Of a stretch of DNA of 64,000 bases, positions 58,576 to 64,000 are shown piece after piece. The position numbers and the translations under genes were made by a program. The notes under the pieces are model-generated. The model ran no database searches, was not told where the DNA came from, and saw nothing but the letters and a program-made list of their open reading frames with translations. Position 1 is the first letter of the stretch; each line of letters begins with the position of its first letter. The stretch lies in contig CM059562.1 in assembly GCA_030386875.1 (NCBI GenBank), positions 71,112,201 to 71,176,200 of the forward strand, given 5' to 3'. This DNA comes from Morinoia aosen. Lineage: Eukaryota > Arthropoda > Malacostraca > Amphipoda > Talitridae.

Positions 58576-60953
58576 ACTGCTGGCAGACAAGCTTATTTTG
58601 TCATAGTTGGTAGGGAATTGACGCGATCGTGATAAAAATCTGCACACAAGCCAGTAAATATTTCATCTCAACGCTTTTGAGATGTCAATATTTTAATATT
58701 TATAACATTCAGAACCTTAAATCGCATCTGCGTGGATACTATTTAACTTTTTTCGTTTGTAGCTCTCTTTAAATACATTTTAATTTCATAATTTGAGTAC
58801 TCCCACATCTATTCTCTCGCTGTTGAGTTCATCTAGGAGTTATTTCGCCTTATCTTGGTGCTGCAACATTCGCAGAATGCATGTCGAGCTTCTTGTCTTA
58901 CTGCTTCACCGCCTCTCGCGTGGGAAAACCTACGATATTTCTGTATTGCAGCAATGATTTTCTTGTTGTCAATGAGTATCGCTCGAGCGATGTATTTTGA
59001 AATGATTTAATGGAGATATTATACTACCACTCTCTTCAGCCGTGAGTTGGGTTTTGTAGTATTTGTAGAGAATCCCTGTATTACTGTCCTTCCAAATGCT
59101 CGTCTCTTCACCATAATCGTAGTTTTTGTCAAAAGTGTGGTCCCTAACCTAATTGTACTAGTGGTAATCTCCAGCCATAAATATTATTTGTAACTTTTTC
59201 AACTCGCCTCATCCTGCAACTATAGAAAGTCTACACAGATTGTGTCATGTTACTATTCACAATACTTCAGCCTTGCCGTTTTATCTTGCTTGTTTGTACT
59301 CTCGCTATTCCAAATTGCGATCTGTTCGATTGCTTAAAATCACGGTGATCATTGCCTGATCACAACTGCCATTTAATTTCTGTGAGGTCGGTTATTAGTG
59401 GCGTCAGTAGGAAGTCAAAACACTCATTGCGATCGTGTATTTCCTTGCCAGTGTGATATTAGGAGAGCACACTCCTGAAACACATTTCTAGCAAGCCAGA
59501 ACAGAATAGCATCAATTTTCTTTTTTGTGCGACCATCATTACTAGCGCACTGAGAGGAAGAAACGTACCTCCAGCTCCAATATCAACGTCATCCTATTAT
59601 TTCTCAGCCCATCTAGATGACGTGAGCCTAGTTCGAAATAATTTGTCGTGGTGACAGTCATAAGCATTTTACTCCCTCGGCCTTTCTATCTAAAGCCCCG
59701 TCTACACTATCAAACTTTTCGTCAATCACGAACACACCAAAACGCGAACAAAAACACGAACTTTTCCGAATCGTGTCCAGACGTCCAGACTACGTGTTCG
59801 TCGGTGTGAAGTTGTTCGCAAACAATATGTAAACAAACAAGACTGCTTCCAAAGTAAGTTTTAGATAATTGATGCATATAATTGGTAAATTTAATTTGTT
59901 GAGAGTTATTGACCATTAATTTATGTGTGGGCATGTGTGAACAGAAAAATATTAAGAATCGCTAATATCTTATGCGAAAATTTCGAATACTATCAGTGTC
60001 ACAGATGGGATCAGCTGATATAATAATTCTACCTTTTTCAATGCTCTTCATATAGTTAAAATTTTTGAATTTGAGCTTAAAACTTTAAAATATGTTTTTA
60101 CTCTGTCTAAGAAATGTTTTTTTTTACTATTTTGTGTTTGTGACCGATATTTTCTAAAAGCGGTGAGAAATGCTCATGTTTTTAATTTTCGTCAAAAGAC
60201 ATCCTACAATATTCGAAATGATTTTCCAAAGCTATTCAATTTTTTCTGGTTAATAAACCCAACAATTTATTTTTAAAATTTGAAATATAGCTTATACATT
60301 ATATTTGTGTCATAAATAAACTATTTGCAGTATCCATATTTTCTGTGCACATTTTTGAAGCGTCCATTGCTCAGCCAAGCACACCAGAATGTATAACGTT
60401 TCATCATAAATACGGTATTGACTTGGTGCAATAACAGACCTGAATATAATAAGTGCACTGTGTTTTTGCTATACTGTCTGGTCTTGAGGTGCTTCTTGAA
60501 TTGATGAACTCATGCTCAAAAAGGGTAGTGGTGTGCAAAGTACATAGTACATATATATATTTTAATTGTTCTCGTAATTGATCGTAACCTACTACAATTA
60601 GAATTATACTGAAACCAAACTCGTTCCATTATTAGTGAACTTTCAGGTCCATGATCTAAATGTATTTTTTGTGATATATTATTGCAGGGATAGTAGGGGG
60701 CTAGCCGCTGTTTTCTTCCAGTAATATTGTTCACATCTCATGAAACGACATTGCATAAACCATCAAAAAATGGTGTGGTGAACTTCCATCTGTAATTCCC
60801 TCTGTTGTACTTTATTAAAGACTCCACAAACTCAAGCAGAGTGGGAATCAGCAGCAGGGATATTTACCTGAAGTGGAACTTCCCATACGACTTTTCGAAT
60901 TTCATGAACTCTTTTCTAGAGATTGCATGCCACTTTAGTGTCACTATGATGGA
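58576..60953. other. Stretch with a possible MITE end, no gene
   Basis: GCCCCGTCTACACTATCAAAC at about 59695-59716, followed by repeated ACGAAC-type words and CGTGTTCG, resembles the end of a DNA-transposon MITE. The matching inverted end is not in the window. A TA-rich run lies near 60552. Nothing else is supported. Confidence 0.3.
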
Positions 60954-61260
60954 GTGAGAAGAGAGAGCTACTTGGGCTGGCGGCAGCGATGGGCGCCGCG
61001 ACTGTGTGCTGCTCCGCGATGGGGGTGCTGCTCTGTGATGTGCTGCCGTGCCGGGGAGGCTAGACTGCTGCTGCGTCCTAGAGCGATCATGAGCTATTGG
61101 CCGCCTCGACTATCAACATTGGCAATGCACAGATAGCGTCCCCGTGAACTTCCTGTAGACGACCGCAACGGTACCAGAGACTTCAGAACCAGTTCGCTTT
61201 TGAGGTGGGTCGCAGTGAAGTGCAACGCTGGGTTCGGTCGACCATTTCTTTTGAGAATTT
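60954..61260. other. GC-rich, CpG-rich patch
   Basis: This is a sharply GC-rich island in AT-rich surroundings, with many GCTGC and GATGGGCG words. A 60-codon frame (60954-61136) starts with ATG but is compositionally biased (W, C, R) and has no domain. It could be a promoter or first exon. Confidence 0.3.
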
Positions 61261-61670
61261 TCAATCAAAAATGCCCGTCCACTCTATCCCATTCCATAAT
61301 TTCAATGTTGGTTGGACTGGAGTTTGGGGTCTTCAATGAGAAGGGATTGGGCTTTATCTACACATGTTAGAATGCCAAGAATGATCATTTTGAACATTTT
61401 CTTGTATTCAAACTACTCTTCTTATTGTAATAATCCTTTGATTTTAAGGGAGCTATGATTCAATCTGAAAGGTATTTTGCAAAGTAAACGCTGCTATAGT
61501 ATCGTTAATGTATTAATTTATAAACAGTTAAAATATTGCTAAATGTTGAATTTCTGACAACTAACAGTACTCAAAAAATTATGCTTTTCTTTAATTATAA
61601 ACTTAATTCCTCTCTGCTTGAAATTATCCATTTCCTTGGGACCTTGTTTGACGTTAATGTTTGTTCACAG

Positions 61671-61802
61671 CCCAAGCTCGACCTTCCTTTCGTTTGTGCC
61701 GGTGGGCCAGCTGTGGTCCTGTCCTGCGCTGCCAAACCTTCCTGGTTTGGTTTTCCACGACTGGCGAGGGGCATTTGCACTACTGGTGTAAATGATTCAT
61801 GA
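61671..61802 (+). other. Exon-like segment after a good splice acceptor
   Basis: TTAATGTTTGTTCACAG precedes a 43-codon open frame (PKLDLPFVCAGGPAVVL...) ending in TGA. The segment is GC-richer than its flanks and many codons end in G or C. The minus strand is also open here, so orientation is uncertain. No family is recognised. Confidence 0.2.
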
Positions 61803-62860
61803 TTTTACAATATTATCAAATTATAATGCACTGGTGTCCAAATACTTTCCTTCACTTGCCATCATATCATCATGCACATTGGTTTTTCAAAATGTTTTTT
61901 AACATCAGGATACAATGACGGTTACCTGGTCAACGCGGTACCCATTTCCGACACCTGGGTTGGGTGTATCGGAGTTCTCTTCTTCCCCAACGGATAAATC
62001 ACCACATGGTGCTGAGATTCCAAAAATCGACACCTTTCCATGAAGGGTGCATTTTTAACCATTAATTTGTAAAATCATGTAATCCTGTATTCAAGCCAGA
62101 GGAAAAAACAGTTGAATATTTTTATGTATTATCCCAAACATGCAGGCCATAGATCAGTCACCAAGAAGATGATAACCCTATTCTGAATACAATTTTGTAG
62201 GCCCATAGAATTCAACCATATTAGTTAAAGAACGCATTTTCATAAAACTGATTAATATAAGGATAACAGAGAACCCAGAACAGGTGTTCTTAAAAAGTAA
62301 GTGTGTGGATCTATTTTATTTAATATTTACAATGAAAATTACAGCATAAATAAAAACGCAAGTCAAAGGTTGAGGCACCAGAAACAAGTTATAGAGATAC
62401 CTTGAGAGGTAAAAATTTGCAAAGGTGACCTGCTGCATGCACAGATCTTGAATATCTTATCATCCATTGATAAAAACTAGAATTAAACAAAATGCAGTGC
62501 TATCTAAAAATAATTCACCACTAGTGATATAATTTTTAAACTATTCCAAAAGTTTTTATAAGTTGTTAATGGTATCTTTTAGCTTTGATTACATGTTTGT
62601 TGTTCCCCATACCTTGCACTATTTTCATTATCAAAGAAGAGAACATATGGTGCTTTGAGCCTCCTTAACCACAACAACGGTGTTCCAAAAAGAGGAATAA
62701 AGTAGGGATCATCAAGTACAAACACGTACACAGGGTTTGTACAATGTTTTAAAATCCTCTAACAATAATAACATATTTCTGTAATAAGTAGTCAACCGTA
62801 AGCCATCTAATTCTGAAATGAAACTGATGAAAAGTATGGCAAATAAATATTTTTTATAAC

Positions 62861-63239
62861 AATCATCACTATACAACATAACTTACATTCGGGTAAATAA
62901 TTAGTGAACATTTAGCTCAATGGAAAAATCTGAATAGAGATGCGCATCCCTTAACCACAGCCTCATCTTATATTTTGTACGCAAATTAACGTCACTGCAT
63001 AGAGCGAACTAGTATAGACTATCATGCTGCGCTTGGCGTGCACTTCGATGGATTTTTAATGAAGCCTTGACCAATTCTCGGGTATCAAATTGTAGAGTTT
63101 ACTTCAGCTTGAATTAAGTTAGAGACGTGCTTAATTTATACGTCTCCTGTATGGACACAAATGTAGCGTAAATCATCATTATGCAACATAAGTGTCATTC
63201 TGGTAAAAAATTGGTGAACATTTAGTTCAATGGAAAAAT
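62861..63239. repeat. 69-bp direct duplication, copies 310 bp apart
   Basis: The segments 62861-62929 and 63171-63239 align without gaps and differ at about nine positions, sharing GTGAACATTTAG and TCAATGGAAAAAT. The duplication does not extend further in either direction. Confidence 0.85.
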
Positions 63240-63832
63240 ATGTCTTAGAATTATGGCATTTATATACCACATATGTAATACAGATAATTTGACTTGTCAG
63301 TGACTAATTTAAAAAGTATATTAAAGCAATGTTTAAATACCCGTTGGTATTGTAATTGTTAAATAATCATAACTGGGCATAACAAAAGTATAACTAGCAT
63401 ATAATGTAGCATAATGAAAGTATAATTTGTAATTACTGGTCAAGTACATCATTAGCTAGGTACAAAAAGACTAGAATTTCATCAATCCAGCACTTCACTC
63501 ATTTCATTATCTTAACATTATTTTAAGCATTGCAGGAAAATTTTTTAAATACTTCATACACAATTGATTTGCATAGGTACTACAAAAGTGAATACTTACG
63601 TACATTTTGTTTAAGCACATCAGGATGCTAATGGAACAAAATTTTCCACAATAGGAATATGATTGGCTCATGTTCATCAGTTGAAAAATTTTCTTTGTGG
63701 AATTATAATCAACAAAAAAATATACAGCCAAATCATTATAACACGAGGAAGAAAGGGCATCCTGCTTTATGCTCTTAGAAATTTTTAACTTTCACTATTC
63801 AATTCATGTAGAGTATAACCAAAAACTTGCAC

Positions 63833-63860
63833 AACACAAGTCTGTTTAGAGACTTGTGTT
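63833..63860. other. Perfect 11-bp hairpin
   Basis: AACACAAGTCT-GTTTAG-AGACTTGTGTT is a perfect stem with a 6-base loop, lying about 50 bp beyond the candidate stop codon of the exon at the window edge. It may be a structure in the 3' UTR. Confidence 0.8.
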
Positions 63861-63910
63861 GGGAGAAGAGTACCACCAGAGAAAAGGACCATAGTGATGG
63901 TGGTAGGGAT

Positions 63911-64000
63911 TCATCCGATGTGCTTGAACTTGAAGGCAGGGCCTTTGTAACAACCTGTAGGGAAGGTAACCAATTCGAGGAAGGCCCGTGGACAGTCTTC
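63911..64000 (-). CDS. Candidate terminal exon of a host gene, partial
   Basis: From the window edge the minus strand reads CPRAFLELVTFPTGCYKGPA then FKFKHIG and a TGA at 63913-63911. The 29 codons are strongly biased to C or G in third position, in contrast to the AT-rich DNA beside them, and the peptide looks like a compact protein C-terminus. I do not recognise the family. The plus strand is also open here for about 60 codons but shows no such codon bias. The rest of the gene would lie beyond 64000. Confidence 0.4.
   Translation of the reverse strand, partial: EDCPRAFLELVTFPTGCYKGPAFKFKHIG

Larger units (their letters stand above)
61803..63910. other. AT-rich stretch; possible 3' UTR of the exon at the right edge
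   Basis: If the terminal exon at 63911 is real, its minus-strand 3' UTR would start here. The minus strand carries AATAAA at about 62323-62318, about 1.6 kb downstream, a plausible polyadenylation signal. A 69-bp segment is duplicated directly (62861-62929 and 63171-63239). Nothing else is supported. Confidence 0.3.

Noticed and set aside
1-64000. CRISPR array, operon or bacterial defence system
   Set aside because: No regularly spaced identical repeats with unique spacers and no clustered long reading frames; the sequence is nuclear animal DNA.

Overview
The window reads as ordinary nuclear DNA of an animal, most likely an arthropod. It is AT-rich, has no operons, and its only long open reading frames belong to a mobile element. 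It also carries fossils of element classes common in arthropods: a Penelope-like GIY-YIG nuclease, a possible R1-type LINE nuclease and a piggyBac-type MITE. No complete host gene is visible, so most of the window is intergenic or intronic. The species cannot be fixed from this sequence alone.

The centrepiece is a full-length Ty3/gypsy LTR retrotransposon on the minus strand (20883-31677). Its two LTRs are 1631 and 1626 bp and almost identical: three substitutions and three small indels by eye. Reading leftwards it holds a leader, gag with a CCHC knuckle, and pol with protease, reverse transcriptase, RNase H and integrase ending in a GPY module. A 2.5 kb stretch without a long reading frame then precedes the 3' LTR. 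The insertion looks young, but this copy has a frame break in gag and another in the reverse transcriptase. A poly(A) run with an AATAAA upstream lies near its 3' end.

Left arm (1-20882): a GC-rich start, a 29-bp tandem repeat at 2.3 kb, a Penelope-like nuclease fossil at 5.0 kb, a sequence at 8.56 kb that fits a recursive splice site, a CTG microsatellite at 9.4 kb, a piggyBac-type MITE at 15.2 kb with TTAA flanks, and a small duplicated repeat at 18.0-19.2 kb.

Right arm (31678-64000): six longer copies of an unnamed repeat of about 340 bp, all on the plus strand and two pairs of them close together; two 3' fragments lie in the left arm. A cluster of minisatellites spans 34.5-38.0 kb and includes a 73-bp higher-order repeat built from three 24-25 bp monomers. 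There is a pair of nested hairpins at 41.1 kb, a 166-bp fold-back with 70-bp arms at 42.5 kb, another minisatellite at 48.0 kb, a GAA microsatellite at 54.4 kb and a possible LINE nuclease fossil at 58.3 kb. A candidate terminal coding exon on the minus strand runs off the right edge.
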